This document shows, in pieces, positions 22,756 through 34,505 of a stretch of 64,000 bases of DNA. Position numbers and translations under genes: made by a program. The notes under the pieces are model-generated. The model made no database searches. It had not been told where the DNA came from and saw nothing but the letters and a program-made list of their open reading frames with translations. Source of the DNA: Xylanibacter ruminicola (GTDB lineage Bacteria > Bacteroidota > Bacteroidia > Bacteroidales > Bacteroidaceae); assembly GCA_015060625.1 (NCBI GenBank), contig SUYC01000005.1:189826-253825 (forward strand), given 5' to 3'. Position 1 is the first letter of the stretch, and the number at the start of each line of letters is the position of its first letter.

Positions 22756-24501
22756 TTACCAGAAATAGAAGTAGAACGATGCACACAGGCCGATAACAAC
22801 GAGGGTTCCGATGATATCGAATGCGCCCCAGCTCTCCTTGATCGACTGTTTGAAGTCGGAAGAGAAGGTGATGGCATCAATCTGCTCTTTCGAAGGTGCA
22901 GGTGTGAAGAAGCTTACAGCCACCATCAGCACGATGATGAACAGCAGCAGCCAGCACTCGAAAATGAGCCAGTTGGTCTGCCAGAACCATGTGGTGGCAT
23001 CCCAGAAAGCACCATCCATGGCTGCCTTACCCGATTCGGTAACAACGTTGGTAACCAAACGAACCATACCAATCAGGAAACCGCCAATCAGTCCCCACTC
23101 ACCAGCCTTTGGTGTAATCTTCTTCGAGAAGATACCCAGGGTGAATACTGCTACCATCGCAGGAGCAATGAGCGACTGGATATCCTGCAGATAAGAGTAG
23201 AGGTTACCCATGTTCATCATGATAGGCATCCAAGCCAGACCCAACAGCACTACAACAACGGTAGCGCAGCGACCTACGAATACGTAGTGAGCCTCGCTCA
23301 TACCCTTCTTCATGGGCTTGTAGAAATCCTCGGTAAACAAGGTGGCGCAGCTGTTGAAGAAGGCTGCCAGCGAAGCTACCAGTGCACATACGAAACCGAT
23401 AGTTACGATACCCTTGATACCGGCAGGCAGAATGTTCTTCACCATCATGGCGAAAGCACCGTCGGTTGACTCGTGGTTGGTGATATCCATCACGATGCCA
23501 CTGTCTGGATTCTGTGACAGTGCATAGGCTATCATACCAGGAATCAGGAACATGAAGCAGGGGAGAATCTTAAAGAAACCGGCTGCGATGGTACCGCGGC
23601 GGGCGCGCTTCATCACCTCCTTGTTGTCCTCACCAGGCACCTGACCGAGTACACGCTGAACAATATGCTGGTCGGTACACCAGTACCAGAAACCGATAAT
23701 CGAAGCACCCAGGAATACCACATATCCAGGGAACTGAGGATACATCGGGTCACCAGGATTGGTGTGGAACATGTGGGTGGTGCCATAACCCTCGTGTGCG
23801 GCATTACAAACGGCCATCATGTTGCTCCATCCCTGTGTGATGCTGCCATCGCCCAGCATATTCAGTCCGAGGAACAGAACCAGGAACGAACCAACAATCA
23901 GGATAGGAGTCTGGATGGTTGAAAGGGTCATCACACCCTTCATACCACCGAATACGGTGAACACGGCGGTGATGGCAATCAGGCCAATGGCACCATACCA
24001 GAAAGGTATGCCCAGCAAGAACTTGAAGAAGATACCACCGGTGAATGCGGTTACCGACACCTTAGTGAGCACGTAGGCCACCAGGGTGATGATACTGAGC
24101 CATGAACCAGTGCGCTGTGTGTAGCGGAACTTCAGGAAGTCAGGCATCGTGATAATCTTACCCATCTTGTTGATGAGTAGCTGATAGAAAGGTACGAACA
24201 GCCAACCCAGAATCAGGATCATCCAACCCTGCATCTCCCAGTGAGCCATACCCACACCATCCTTTGCTCCTGTACCGGCCAGACCTACCAGGTGCTCTGA
24301 ACCGATGTTGGCGGCAAAGATGGCCATACCGATTACATACCATGGCTCACCCTTACCAAAAAGGTAAGCCGAAGAATCCTCGCCCTGCTGGGCTTTCTTG
24401 TCTTTCCAAATGGCATACCATACGGCTGCCACCACTCCACATAGGCCGACGATGAGTACAACCCAGTCGAGCCAGATAAATTCATGTGAACTCCAATTCA
24501 T
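22756..24501 (-). CDS. araT: Sodium:solute symporter, probable arabinose transporter AraT
   Basis: 581 residues with about 14 hydrophobic segments, SSS family (SglT-like). Family marks: FAANIGSEHLVGLAGTGAKDG in the second helix region, PFYQLLINKMGKIITMPDFL, and FWYWCTDQHIVQRVLG. Imports a sugar with Na+ across the inner membrane. Placed directly before araR and araD, as in the Bacteroides ara cluster, so arabinose is the likely substrate; glucose or galactose remain possible on sequence alone. Confidence 0.9.
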   Translation of the reverse strand: MNWSSHEFIWLDWVVLIVGLCGVVAAVWYAIWKDKKAQQGEDSSAYLFGKGEPWYVIGMAIFAANIGSEHLVGLAGTGAKDGVGMAHWEMQGWMILILGWLFVPFYQLLINKMGKIITMPDFLKFRYTQRTGSWLSIITLVAYVLTKVSVTAFTGGIFFKFLLGIPFWYGAIGLIAITAVFTVFGGMKGVMTLSTIQTPILIVGSFLVLFLGLNMLGDGSITQGWSNMMAVCNAAHEGYGTTHMFHTNPGDPMYPQFPGYVVFLGASIIGFWYWCTDQHIVQRVLGQVPGEDNKEVMKRARRGTIAAGFFKILPCFMFLIPGMIAYALSQNPDSGIVMDITNHESTDGAFAMMVKNILPAGIKGIVTIGFVCALVASLAAFFNSCATLFTEDFYKPMKKGMSEAHYVFVGRCATVVVVLLGLAWMPIMMNMGNLYSYLQDIQSLIAPAMVAVFTLGIFSKKITPKAGEWGLIGGFLIGMVRLVTNVVTESGKAAMDGAFWDATTWFWQTNWLIFECWLLLFIIVLMVAVSFFTPAPSKEQIDAITFSSDFKQSIKESWGAFDIIGTLVVIGLCASFYFYFW

Positions 24502-24579
24502 GGGAATAAAATTTGATATTAGTTAATAATTAATAGAATTGTCCATTGTCAATTATCAATTGCCAACAGCTGCAAGTTC

Positions 24580-25758
24580 TCACTTAATTGAGAACTTGTA
24601 AGCTGCATGACTGTAATACTTCTCGCCTGGGTTCAGGGTTGGCTGTACCCACTCGGGATGGTTTGGTGAGTCGGGATATTTCTGGCTCTCCAGGCAAACG
24701 CTCACGTGCTTAGGATAGGTGATGCCATGCTTGCGGGCGATGTCCTTATCGGCACCCACACCCTGGAAGTTGCCGCTGTAAACCTGTACACCTGGCTCGT
24801 TGGTAAACATTTCCATCAGGATACCTGTCTTGGGGCTGTAGAGGCTGGCGCAAACCTGTGTGTCGTCGCCCTTACCATCCTTATATGTGTTCAGACAGTA
24901 GTTGTGATCGTATCCGGTAGCGTTCTGAATCTGGTCGAACTGCGAGTTGATGCTGTCGCCCAGAGCGTGTGGCTTGCGGAAGTCCATAGGAGTGCCCTCA
25001 ACCGACTTGATTTCGCCTGTAGGGATATAGAGCTTGTCGCTGGGGGTAAAGTTGTCGGCATTTACATACAGTACCATGTCGTAAGCTGGCTGTGTAAAGT
25101 CGCCACTCAGGTTGTAGTAGTTGTGGTTGGTCTGGTTAATGATGGTTGGCTTGTCGGTCTCGGCCTCCCAAGTCATATCCAGTACGTTGTCGGCTGTCAG
25201 TTTGTAGGTGGTTACCGACATCACCTTGCCGGGGAATCCGTTCTCACCATCCAGAGCCACGTGGGTGAGCTTCAGGATTGAGTCGCCAATCTGCTCGGCA
25301 TCCAGTACCTGGTGCATCCAACCGGTGTTGCCACCGCCGTGCAGTGAGTTTGGTCCATCGTTGGTGCGCAGCTGAATGGTGTCGCCGTTAAGCACAAACT
25401 TTCCATTCTTGATACGGTTGGCATAACGGCCTACGCTTGAGCCGTAGTCTGATGGCGTGTTGATGGTGTCGGCATACTGGGCGATGTTGTCGAAACCCAG
25501 CACCACGTCAGTAGGTTTGCCATCCTTGTCAGGCACTACCAACGAAACGATACGTGCACCATAATTAGTGATGCAAACCTCCATACCATTGTCGTTCTTC
25601 AGTGTGTAGAGTTTGACAGGTTTCGACTGGATAGTGGTGTCGAACTTGGCTGGGTCGAGACCCGATACTGTTAGTTGTGTTGCCTGCTGATTACCAGCAC
25701 AAGAGAGCATCAGTGCTGCTGCACCGACTCCCATCAATGTTGCTTTAAATGCTTTCAT
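24580..25758 (-). CDS. galM: Lipoprotein aldose 1-epimerase (GalM), arabinose-side copy
   Basis: 392 residues. The signal peptide ends in the lipobox LMLSC (Cys20), so this mutarotase is anchored in the periplasm, unlike the second copy at 28447-29538. GalM motifs: GRYANRIKNGKFVLNG, NDGPNSLHGGGNTGWMHQV (catalytic His), NQTNHNYYNLSGD, and EPGVQVYSGNF (catalytic Glu region). It interconverts anomers of the released sugar before transport. First gene of the ara unit, directly after the promoter at 25810-25840. Confidence 0.93.
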   Translation of the reverse strand: MKAFKATLMGVGAAALMLSCAGNQQATQLTVSGLDPAKFDTTIQSKPVKLYTLKNDNGMEVCITNYGARIVSLVVPDKDGKPTDVVLGFDNIAQYADTINTPSDYGSSVGRYANRIKNGKFVLNGDTIQLRTNDGPNSLHGGGNTGWMHQVLDAEQIGDSILKLTHVALDGENGFPGKVMSVTTYKLTADNVLDMTWEAETDKPTIINQTNHNYYNLSGDFTQPAYDMVLYVNADNFTPSDKLYIPTGEIKSVEGTPMDFRKPHALGDSINSQFDQIQNATGYDHNYCLNTYKDGKGDDTQVCASLYSPKTGILMEMFTNEPGVQVYSGNFQGVGADKDIARKHGITYPKHVSVCLESQKYPDSPNHPEWVQPTLNPGEKYYSHAAYKFSIK

Positions 25759-25809
25759 TGTTTTAATTGATTTTAAGTTATTACAATATTGTTATTGTTA
25801 TTTTGGGTG

Positions 25810-25840
25810 TAAAATTACAATTATTATTTGAACTAACAAA
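25810..25840 (-). promoter_or_regulatory. Promoter of the arabinose unit
   Basis: On the minus strand TTTG (25837-25840), a 19-base spacer and TAATTTTA (25810-25817), near the TTTG-N19-TAnnTTTG consensus. It lies just after the galK terminator, with a leader of about 45 bases to galM. Confidence 0.65.
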
Positions 25841-25850
25841 TAAAAAAGGG

Positions 25851-25892
25851 AAAAAAAACGAGGGTAAGGTGTTGTTTTTACACCTTACCCTC
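25851..25892 (-). terminator. Terminator of the galactose unit
   Basis: Perfect 13-bp stem GAGGGTAAGGTGT (25860-25872) with ACACCTTACCCTC (25880-25892), 7-base loop and eight T on the minus strand (25851-25858). It separates galK from the ara unit. Confidence 0.93.
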
Positions 25893-25941
25893 TGTTTTTA
25901 ACCTTTATAAACACAAAAAAGTGCTTTTTGCTATTTCAGAG

Positions 25942-27105
25942 TTAGCAAATTCTACGTGAACCATCGCCGATGACCACATCGTAAACTTTTGGCTCGTGTC
26001 CATATTTTGCCTTGAACTTAGCCTTAGCGTCGTCGATGAACTTCTTGTAGAGATCATTGCGAACCAAGTTGATGGTGCAACCGCCAAAGCCGCCGCCCAT
26101 GATGCGTGAACCAGTAACGCCGTTCTCCTTGGCGATGTCGTTCAGATAGTCGAGCTCCTCACATGAAACCTCATAGTCTTTCGACAGACCCTCATGCGTC
26201 TGATACATCAACTCGCCAACCTTCTCATAGTCGCCCTCGTTCAGTGCGTCGCAAACTGCCAGTACGCGGTCCTTCTCACCGAGAACGAACTTTGCGCGCT
26301 TGTAGTCCTCTTCGCCAACCTCGGCACGAACCTCATCCAACTGCTCCCATGTGCAGTCGCGAAGAGTCTCGAACTTGCCCTCAGGGTGCTTAGCCTGGAT
26401 GTGCTTTACTACGTTCTCGCAGCTGTTGCGGCGATCATTGTAAGGCGAACCTGCCAGCTGGTGCTTTACGACTGAGTCGAGCAGTACCAGACGGTAGCCA
26501 TCGGGCTTGAATGGGAAGTACTCAAACTCGCGGCTGCGACAGTCGAGGCGCATCAGGCAGCCTGCCTTACCAAATACCGAGGCAAACTGATCCATGATAC
26601 CGCAGTTAACACCGCAGTAGTTGTGCTCTGTTGCCTGACCAGCCAGAACCATATCCCACTGCGAAACCTTGTTGTCGCCGAAGATGTCGTTCAGTCCGCA
26701 AGCAAAGCAGCTCTCCATAGCTGCTGATGATGACATACCAGCACCAAGGGGAACGTCGCCGGCAAAAGCAATGTTGAAACCTTTTACAGGAACACCCAGC
26801 TTCTTCATCTCCAATGCGATACCATAGATGTAACGCGCCCATGAGGCCTTAGGACCTGCAGGGTCTGAAAGCTTGAAGTCAACACGGTCCTTCAGGTCGA
26901 TAGCGTAAGCCATCACGGTGTCGTCGGTACCATTAGCACGCATCTCGGCTACAATACCTTTATCTACTGCACCGGGGAACACAAAACCACCATTGTAGTC
27001 GGTGTGCTCACCAATCAGGTTAATACGTCCGGGAGAAGCATATACGTTACCAGTCTTTCCATCAAAGTGCTTGATGAAGCGGCTTCTTACAAATTCAATG
27101 TCCAT
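25942..27105 (-). CDS. galK: Galactokinase
   Basis: 387 residues, GHMP kinase of normal length. Motif 1 GRINLIGEHTDYNGGFVFPG (galactokinase signature), motif 2 GDVPLGAGMSSSAAMES (ATP loop), motif 3 GSRIMGGGFGGCTINLV are all intact. Phosphorylates D-galactose to galactose 1-phosphate. Last gene of the galM-transporter-galK unit, followed by a strong terminator. Confidence 0.96.
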   Translation of the reverse strand: MDIEFVRSRFIKHFDGKTGNVYASPGRINLIGEHTDYNGGFVFPGAVDKGIVAEMRANGTDDTVMAYAIDLKDRVDFKLSDPAGPKASWARYIYGIALEMKKLGVPVKGFNIAFAGDVPLGAGMSSSAAMESCFACGLNDIFGDNKVSQWDMVLAGQATEHNYCGVNCGIMDQFASVFGKAGCLMRLDCRSREFEYFPFKPDGYRLVLLDSVVKHQLAGSPYNDRRNSCENVVKHIQAKHPEGKFETLRDCTWEQLDEVRAEVGEEDYKRAKFVLGEKDRVLAVCDALNEGDYEKVGELMYQTHEGLSKDYEVSCEELDYLNDIAKENGVTGSRIMGGGFGGCTINLVRNDLYKKFIDDAKAKFKAKYGHEPKVYDVVIGDGSRRIC

Positions 27106-27131
27106 AAGCTTTAAAATTTAAAGGGTTAATA

Positions 27132-28409
27132 TTAATCGACTTTGATGTCCTTATTCACATTCTTGCAACCAACGAGGGCGTAGAACAGAATGTAGGCCAA
27201 CATAGCGATGACGAGCCAGTAGCTGAAGATTGGACCGGCCGACTTGGCGATAGCCTCCTGGATGAGAGGCATCACACCACCACCTACAACCATTGTCATG
27301 AAGATACCCGAAGCAGCCTCGGTGTACTTGCCCAGACCCTCAACTGAGAGGTTGAAGATACCACCCCACATGATTGAGGTGCAAAGTCCGCAAGCAGGAA
27401 TCAGGAATGCTTTGGCTGGTACGTCGTGACCGCTGAACGAGATGGTAACACTCTCCGGCATAAAAATGGCTACTAACAGCAGCAGAATGGCAACAGCACT
27501 TACTGTTGACAGCTGTAGCTTGGTAGATACCTTACCTGAGATAGCACTCGAACAAGCACGACCAATCATCATGAGCAACCAGTAGGCAGCTGCCAGTGTG
27601 CCACCGATGGCGGCTGCACCTTCGAAACCAAGATCGGTTACGTAGAAGTTCAGCTCCATTGGAATTCCAATCTCGATACCTACATAGAAGAAGATAGCGA
27701 TAACACCCAGCACACAGTGGCGGAAAGCCAATGGGCTGCGCTCGTACTTTGGAGCTACCTTGCCAAGTGTGGGTTCTGGAATGCTAACACGGCTGATGAT
27801 AACGAACGAAATGGCGAATACGGCCATACCGATAAAGAGCAGAGGAGCTACATCGCTCATGCTGGTCTCGGCTGTAACTGTACCTACCAGGATACCTGCC
27901 AGCAGTGGAGTGAGTGTGCCGGTGAGTGAGTTCAGAGTACCTCCCACCTGAATGAGCTGGTTACCCTTGTTACCGCCACCTCCAAGAAGGTTCAGCATAG
28001 GGTTTACTACGGTGTTCAGCATGCATACACAGAAACCGCAGATAAAGGCACCAAGCAGGTAGATAACCAAGTTGAGGGCTACAGGAATACTGTCGTAGGT
28101 AAATACGTAGGTACCTGCGCCTACAAGGCTTGAGAGATACTGGAAACACAAACCAACGATACCCACGATCAGAGCAACCAGGGCTGTCTTTTTGTATCCG
28201 TATTTCGTAAGCATTTTACCTGCTGGAATTCCCATAAACAGGTAAGCAGCAAAGTTCATCAGGTTGCCCCAGGCTTTAGCAAAAGGATATTCAAAACCCC
28301 AGATGTTACCGAAGGGAGCACCCATGTTAGTTACAAAGCTGATCATCGCGAAGATGAAGCACATTGTGACAATGGCAATCACTTTGCCATTCTTGTTTGT
28401 TTCAGTCAT
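27132..28409 (-). CDS. MFS sugar transporter, FucP/GluP type
   Basis: 425 residues, 12 predicted membrane helices, of the fucose/glucose-galactose permease branch of the major facilitator superfamily. MGIPAGKMLTKYGYKKTALV carries the helix 2-3 loop signature G-x3-D/K-(R/K)-x-G-x-(R/K) in the form typical of this branch. The GSTNG-like central part, NTVVNPMLNLLGGGGNKGNQL, matches FucP/GluP. H+-coupled import of galactose or glucose is likely from its place between galM and galK (27 bases after galK's start). Confidence 0.88.
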   Translation of the reverse strand: MTETNKNGKVIAIVTMCFIFAMISFVTNMGAPFGNIWGFEYPFAKAWGNLMNFAAYLFMGIPAGKMLTKYGYKKTALVALIVGIVGLCFQYLSSLVGAGTYVFTYDSIPVALNLVIYLLGAFICGFCVCMLNTVVNPMLNLLGGGGNKGNQLIQVGGTLNSLTGTLTPLLAGILVGTVTAETSMSDVAPLLFIGMAVFAISFVIISRVSIPEPTLGKVAPKYERSPLAFRHCVLGVIAIFFYVGIEIGIPMELNFYVTDLGFEGAAAIGGTLAAAYWLLMMIGRACSSAISGKVSTKLQLSTVSAVAILLLLVAIFMPESVTISFSGHDVPAKAFLIPACGLCTSIMWGGIFNLSVEGLGKYTEAASGIFMTMVVGGGVMPLIQEAIAKSAGPIFSYWLVIAMLAYILFYALVGCKNVNKDIKVD

Positions 28410-28446
28410 ATTTGTCGTCTATTTATTTAAAATGTTGGATAATTTC

Positions 28447-29538
28447 TTATTCTACCACTCCAAAGCGGTATACGGTCTTCTGCTTGTAGCGCTGTCCTGG
28501 ATTCAATACTACGCTGGGGAAGTATGGACGGTTAGGTGAATCGGGGAAGTGCTGGGCCTCGAAGCAGACAGCTGAACGACGGGGGAAGGTGCAACCATTA
28601 GCGCCCTTATAGCCGTTCAGGAAGTTACCTGTGTAAAGCTGAAGGCCTGGCTCGGTGGTGTAAACCTCCATGGTGCGGCCACTCTTAGGATCGGTAACCT
28701 TCGCAGCAAATGAGAGCTCACCCTCTTCCTGCTTGTTCAGTACGTAGTTGTGATCGAAGCCATGTCCGAACTTGATCTGCTCGTTGTCGGCATCAATGTC
28801 CTGTCCGAAGGCCTTTGGCTTGCGGAAGTCGAATGGAGTTCCCTCAACCTTCAGAATCTCACCTGTTGGGATGGCTGTCGCATCTGTAGGCAGATAGAAG
28901 TCGGCGTTGATCTCACAAATCTGATCGTTGATGCTTGGAGTAGGATCAGCTGTACCTGCCAGTGAGAAGAAGGCGTGGTGAGTCAGATTAACGATGGTCT
29001 TCTTGTTGGTAGTAGCCAGATACTCGATCACCAGCTCGTTCTGGTCGGTAAAGGTAAATTCTACGGTTACATCCAGCTCGCCTGTGAAACCTTCCTCACC
29101 GTAAGATGAAATGCGGTGCAAAGCCAAAGAGCGAGGACCCATCTGGCGGGCATCCCATACCTTAGCGTTGAAACCTACTGAACCGCCATGCAGGTGGTTA
29201 GGTCCATCGTTAAGAGCCAGCTGATACTCCTTGCCGTTCAGTATGAACTGGCCTTTGCAGATACGGTTACCCCAACGGCCGATCAGTGTCGACAGATAAG
29301 GCTCGTTTCCGCTGGTCAGCTGCTGGATGCTGTCATGACCCTGGATAACGTTAGCTACTTTACCATCCTTGCCTGGTACCATGATAGCACAGATGGCACC
29401 GCCATAGTTTGAAATGGCTACTTCGAATCCCTTACGGTTTCTAAGAATATACAAGTCGGTTTTTTTACCGTTGATAGTGGTCTGGAAGTTTTCCCGCTTC
29501 AGACCGCACAGATTCACTGTCTCTGTAGTGTTCGCCAT
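28447..29538 (-). CDS. galM: Cytoplasmic aldose 1-epimerase (GalM), galactose-side copy
   Basis: 363 residues without a signal peptide, so cytoplasmic. Motifs match the other copy: GRWGNRICKGQFILNG, NDGPNHLHGGSVGFNAKVW, VNLTHHAFFSLAG and EPGLQLYTGNFL. First gene of a unit with the MFS transporter and galK, where it would convert beta- to alpha-galactose for the kinase. Two GalM genes within 4 kb, one exported and one not, fit work on both sides of the membrane. Confidence 0.93.
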   Translation of the reverse strand: MANTTETVNLCGLKRENFQTTINGKKTDLYILRNRKGFEVAISNYGGAICAIMVPGKDGKVANVIQGHDSIQQLTSGNEPYLSTLIGRWGNRICKGQFILNGKEYQLALNDGPNHLHGGSVGFNAKVWDARQMGPRSLALHRISSYGEEGFTGELDVTVEFTFTDQNELVIEYLATTNKKTIVNLTHHAFFSLAGTADPTPSINDQICEINADFYLPTDATAIPTGEILKVEGTPFDFRKPKAFGQDIDADNEQIKFGHGFDHNYVLNKQEEGELSFAAKVTDPKSGRTMEVYTTEPGLQLYTGNFLNGYKGANGCTFPRRSAVCFEAQHFPDSPNRPYFPSVVLNPGQRYKQKTVYRFGVVE

Positions 29539-29573
29539 ATGAATATGTTTATTAGTTAAAAATTAATTTTCTG

Positions 29574-29581
29574 CAAAGTAA
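29574..29581 (-). promoter_or_regulatory. Possible -7 element of the galactose unit
   Basis: TTACTTTG on the minus strand, one position off TAnnTTTG, with TTCG about 20 bases upstream as a weak -33. About 36 bases to the galM start codon. Confidence 0.4.
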
Positions 29582-29645
29582 CAGAAAAAAAATCAAACTA
29601 ACGAACGTTTCGGCGAAAAAAAAGTTTTTGCAGTCTTAAAAAAAT

Positions 29646-30959
29646 CTAAATACAGTTCTTTAGCAGGTCTGCTACCACATAACTGCTACCTCCAACGAAC
29701 ACAAAGTCGTCATTATCGGCTGCTGCCTTGGCTGCCTCGTAGGCCGATTTTACATCGGGATAGGCCTCGCCTTGAAGCTCCAAATTCTGGCCATAAAGCT
29801 TCAGTACGTTCTCCGAAATAGCGCGTTTCGTGTTCGCTTTTGTAAAATAATAGGTGGCATTCTTGGGCAGCAATGCCAATACACCCTGTATGTCTTTGTC
29901 ATCAACCATGCCAAATACAATGTGCATATGATTGCATTTAATCGACTTGAGCTGTTGGCTCAGATACTGCCAGCCGGGCACATTATGACCGGTATCGCAG
30001 ATGGTGAGTGGGGCCTCGTTAATCTTCTGCCAGCGCCCCTTCAGACCTGTCAAGTTGCAAACATGCAGGAATCCTTGGCGCACCTCACGGTTCATGCAGG
30101 GCTTGGCTGCCTCGCATGGGCAGGCGTGCAGATAGCCCAAAGCCTCCAACTGCTGCACGGCGCAGAGAATGGTATTGGTGTTCTTTACCTGATAACTGCC
30201 GCACAATTCGCCCTTGATGACACCAAAATCCTTGGTGTTGTACTCAAAGCCTGTGGGACCGTTAGATGATGAGATAATCTGGTTGTTATCCTCGGCAAAC
30301 ACGATGGGCGACTGGTTCTCGGCAGCTACAGCCTCGAAAACCATACGCGTCTCGGGGGTGGTCTCGCCAATAACTACGGGTACACCCTTTTTGATAATAC
30401 CTGCCTTCTCGATGGCAATCTGTTCGAGCGAATTGCCCAAAAACTGCATGTGGTCCATGCCGATATTGGTGATGACGGATAGGGCAGGGGTGATGATGTT
30501 GGTGCAGTCTAAGCGGCCGCCCAAACCAACTTCAATCACAGCGATATCCACGTTCATCTCGGCAAAGTACTTAAAGGCCATAGCTGTGGTTAGCTCGAAG
30601 AACGAGGGCTTCAGAGGGTCGAAAAAACTCTTTTCCTTCTCAACAAACTCTGTGACATACTCCTCGCTGATGGGCTGACCGTTGACGCGGATACGCTCGC
30701 TGAAATCTACCAGATGTGGCGAGGTGTACAAACCTACACGATAGCCGCAGGCCTGCAAAATAGCAGAAAGCGTGTGAGCACACGACCCCTTTCCGTTAGT
30801 ACCAGCCACATGAATAGTTACATACTGTTGATGTGGATGACCGAAATGATTGTCGAGTGCATAACTGTTTTCCAGTCCTTCCTTATAACCGCCTGCTCCC
30901 TGACGTTCGAACATGGGCAACTGGCTGAAAAGGTATTCACACGTTTCCTGATAAGTCAT
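29646..30959 (-). CDS. folC: Dihydrofolate/folylpolyglutamate synthase
   Basis: 437 residues, Mur-ligase-like. The P-loop HVAGTNGKGSCAHTLSAIL, the omega-loop-adjacent GLGGRLDCTNIITP and the C-terminal TICDTGHNVPGW and FVGGSSYVV segments are typical of FolC. It adds glutamate to dihydropteroate and folates with ATP in the cytoplasm. Its start is 21 bases after dnaJ, so it may be cotranscribed with the heat-shock genes. Confidence 0.95.
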   Translation of the reverse strand: MTYQETCEYLFSQLPMFERQGAGGYKEGLENSYALDNHFGHPHQQYVTIHVAGTNGKGSCAHTLSAILQACGYRVGLYTSPHLVDFSERIRVNGQPISEEYVTEFVEKEKSFFDPLKPSFFELTTAMAFKYFAEMNVDIAVIEVGLGGRLDCTNIITPALSVITNIGMDHMQFLGNSLEQIAIEKAGIIKKGVPVVIGETTPETRMVFEAVAAENQSPIVFAEDNNQIISSSNGPTGFEYNTKDFGVIKGELCGSYQVKNTNTILCAVQQLEALGYLHACPCEAAKPCMNREVRQGFLHVCNLTGLKGRWQKINEAPLTICDTGHNVPGWQYLSQQLKSIKCNHMHIVFGMVDDKDIQGVLALLPKNATYYFTKANTKRAISENVLKLYGQNLELQGEAYPDVKSAYEAAKAAADNDDFVFVGGSSYVVADLLKNCI

Positions 30960-30980
30960 AGCTATATACCTTATTATATA

Positions 30981-32141
30981 TTAATCAAAATAATTCTTGA
31001 ATTTCTGGAAGATCGACTCGCGTGTCTGCTTGTCGCCCTTGAAATTGTCGCTGTCCTTGAACTGCTCAATGGCATGCTTCTCTTCCTTGCTCAAGGTCTT
31101 AGGCACGTAAACGCTGATGTTCACCACCAGATCGCCTCGGCCGCTACCATAACCCTGAACTGCGGGCAGACCTTTGCCGCGTAAACGCAGTGTCTTGCCG
31201 GGTTGGGTGCCGTTCTCGATTTTTATCTTGAGCTTGGTGCCCTCGATGGTAGGAATCTCGATATCGCCACCAAGTGTTGCCGTGGGGAAATCAAGCAACA
31301 GGTTGTAGATCAAATCGTTGCCATCGCGAACAAAGGTCTCGTGTGGCTCCTCGGCAATAAACACCTGGATGTCGCCAGAGATACCATTGCGCTTACCAGC
31401 ATTTCCCTTGCCTGGTACATTCACAACCATACCTTCGGCTACGCCTGCAGGGATATTGATCTCAACCACCTCTTCGCCCTTCTCTACACCTGTGCCACCA
31501 CAGTGCTTACACTTGTCCTTGATGACCTGACCTTCACCGCCGCAGGTAGGACATACGCTCTGCTGCTGCATCATACCGAAGATGCTCTGAGTGGTGTGGG
31601 TGATATAACCCTGACCATGACAGGTGGGGCACTGGTCCTTGGTACTGCCGGCTTCAGCGCCTGTACCATGACAATGAGGACAATGGATGTCCTTGCGAAC
31701 CTTGAACTTCTTGGTAACACCGGTGTTGATCTCCTCGAGTGTAAGTTTCACCTTCAGTCGCAGGTCGCTGCCGCGATGCTGCTGAGCGCGACGCTGTCCG
31801 CCGCCAAAGCCACCAAAGCCGTGACCGCCGAAAATGTCGCCGAACATCGAGAAGATATCATCCATGTTCATGTTGGTTTCGAATCCGCCGAAACCACCAA
31901 ATCCGCCGCCCATGTTAGGACCGTCGAATCCGAACTGGTCGTACTGCTGACGTGTCTTAGGGTCATGCAGCACATTATACGCCTCGGCCGCCTCCTTGAA
32001 TTTCTCTTCGGCTTCCTTGTCGCCAGGATTGCGGTCGGGGTGGTACTTGATGGCAATCTTTCGATACGCTTTCTTAATTTCGTCTTCTGTGGCGTCTTTT
32101 TGTACGCCAAGCACCTCGTAATAATCTCGTTTCTGTGCCAT
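30981..32141 (-). CDS. dnaJ: Chaperone DnaJ
   Basis: 386 residues. J domain with YHPDRNPGD, Gly/Phe-rich linker (residues 75-125 or so), then four CxxCxGxG repeats ([32 protein letters not shown]) binding two Zn2+, and the C-terminal substrate domains. Partner of DnaK (not in the window). Starts six bases after grpE's stop, forming a grpE-dnaJ unit. Confidence 0.98.
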   Translation of the reverse strand: MAQKRDYYEVLGVQKDATEDEIKKAYRKIAIKYHPDRNPGDKEAEEKFKEAAEAYNVLHDPKTRQQYDQFGFDGPNMGGGFGGFGGFETNMNMDDIFSMFGDIFGGHGFGGFGGGQRRAQQHRGSDLRLKVKLTLEEINTGVTKKFKVRKDIHCPHCHGTGAEAGSTKDQCPTCHGQGYITHTTQSIFGMMQQQSVCPTCGGEGQVIKDKCKHCGGTGVEKGEEVVEINIPAGVAEGMVVNVPGKGNAGKRNGISGDIQVFIAEEPHETFVRDGNDLIYNLLLDFPTATLGGDIEIPTIEGTKLKIKIENGTQPGKTLRLRGKGLPAVQGYGSGRGDLVVNISVYVPKTLSKEEKHAIEQFKDSDNFKGDKQTRESIFQKFKNYFD

Positions 32142-32147
32142 ATTGTA

Positions 32148-32729
32148 TTATTGTCCAACTGCCACTTTGGCGTGGCGGATTACTTTGTCGTTCAGTTTGT
32201 ATCCCTCCTGAAGGCAGTCGATAACCTTACCTTTCTTATCGTCGCCCATGCCAGGAACCATCGCTACGGCTTCGTGCAGGTCGGTGTCAAAGTTGGCATC
32301 TTTGGTTTCAATCTTGCTCACGCCCTGGCCTTCAAGTGTCTTTACGAACTTGTTGTAAATCAGTTCTACACCTTCACGCAGTACCTGTGGATCGTCGGTT
32401 TTGGCACCATTGGCAATGGCGCGTTCCATATCATCGAGTACTGGCAGAATGGCCGAGATAACCTTCTCGCCACCGTTCAGAATCAACTCGGCACGCTCTT
32501 TCAGGGTGCGCTTGCGATAATTCTCAAATTCGGCAGCCTTGTAGAGCAACTGAGTCTTCAGTTCCTCTATTTCCTGCTGGGCTTTTGCCAGTGGATTCAG
32601 CTCTTCAGCCTCTTCGGTAGCAGCCTCAGTGTTCTCTGCGCTCTCAGCATTCTTTGCGTTTTCAGCGTTCTCTGTGTTCACCTCTTCGAGGTTCTCTTCC
32701 TCGTTGATGTTGATATCTTTTTCTTCCAT
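32148..32729 (-). CDS. grpE: Nucleotide exchange factor GrpE
   Basis: 193 residues from ATG 32729. The frame continues 19 codons further to a TTG at 32786, but that stretch overlaps an AT-rich intergenic repeat (CAATTGTCAATTATC) and starts with a rare codon, so the ATG is preferred. An acidic, repetitive N-terminus (NEEENLEEVNTENAENAKNA) leads to the coiled coil (QQEIEELKTQLLYKAAEFEN) with YRKRTLKE, and the beta domain ending VIRHAKVAVGQ. Exchanges ADP from DnaK. Followed directly by dnaJ. Confidence 0.95.
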   Translation of the reverse strand: MEEKDININEEENLEEVNTENAENAKNAESAENTEAATEEAEELNPLAKAQQEIEELKTQLLYKAAEFENYRKRTLKERAELILNGGEKVISAILPVLDDMERAIANGAKTDDPQVLREGVELIYNKFVKTLEGQGVSKIETKDANFDTDLHEAVAMVPGMGDDKKGKVIDCLQEGYKLNDKVIRHAKVAVGQ

Positions 32730-32789
32730 AATAGCATTGTTTAATAGTTCTGCTTCATCAAGAGCAAAATCCGTGCCAATTGTCAATTA

Positions 32790-34412
<1,623 letters not shown>

Positions 34413-34505
34413 TTAAACCTATTATATTATTTGGGCGGCAAAGTTATAAAAAAAATCCCGAAATACCAAGAAACAATAAAAAAATCGGTAATATTTGCGG
34501 TTTTA

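Noticed and set aside
32730..32786. GrpE start 19 codons upstream at a TTG
   Set aside because: Rare start codon in an AT-rich intergenic repeat; the ATG at 32729 gives a normal GrpE.
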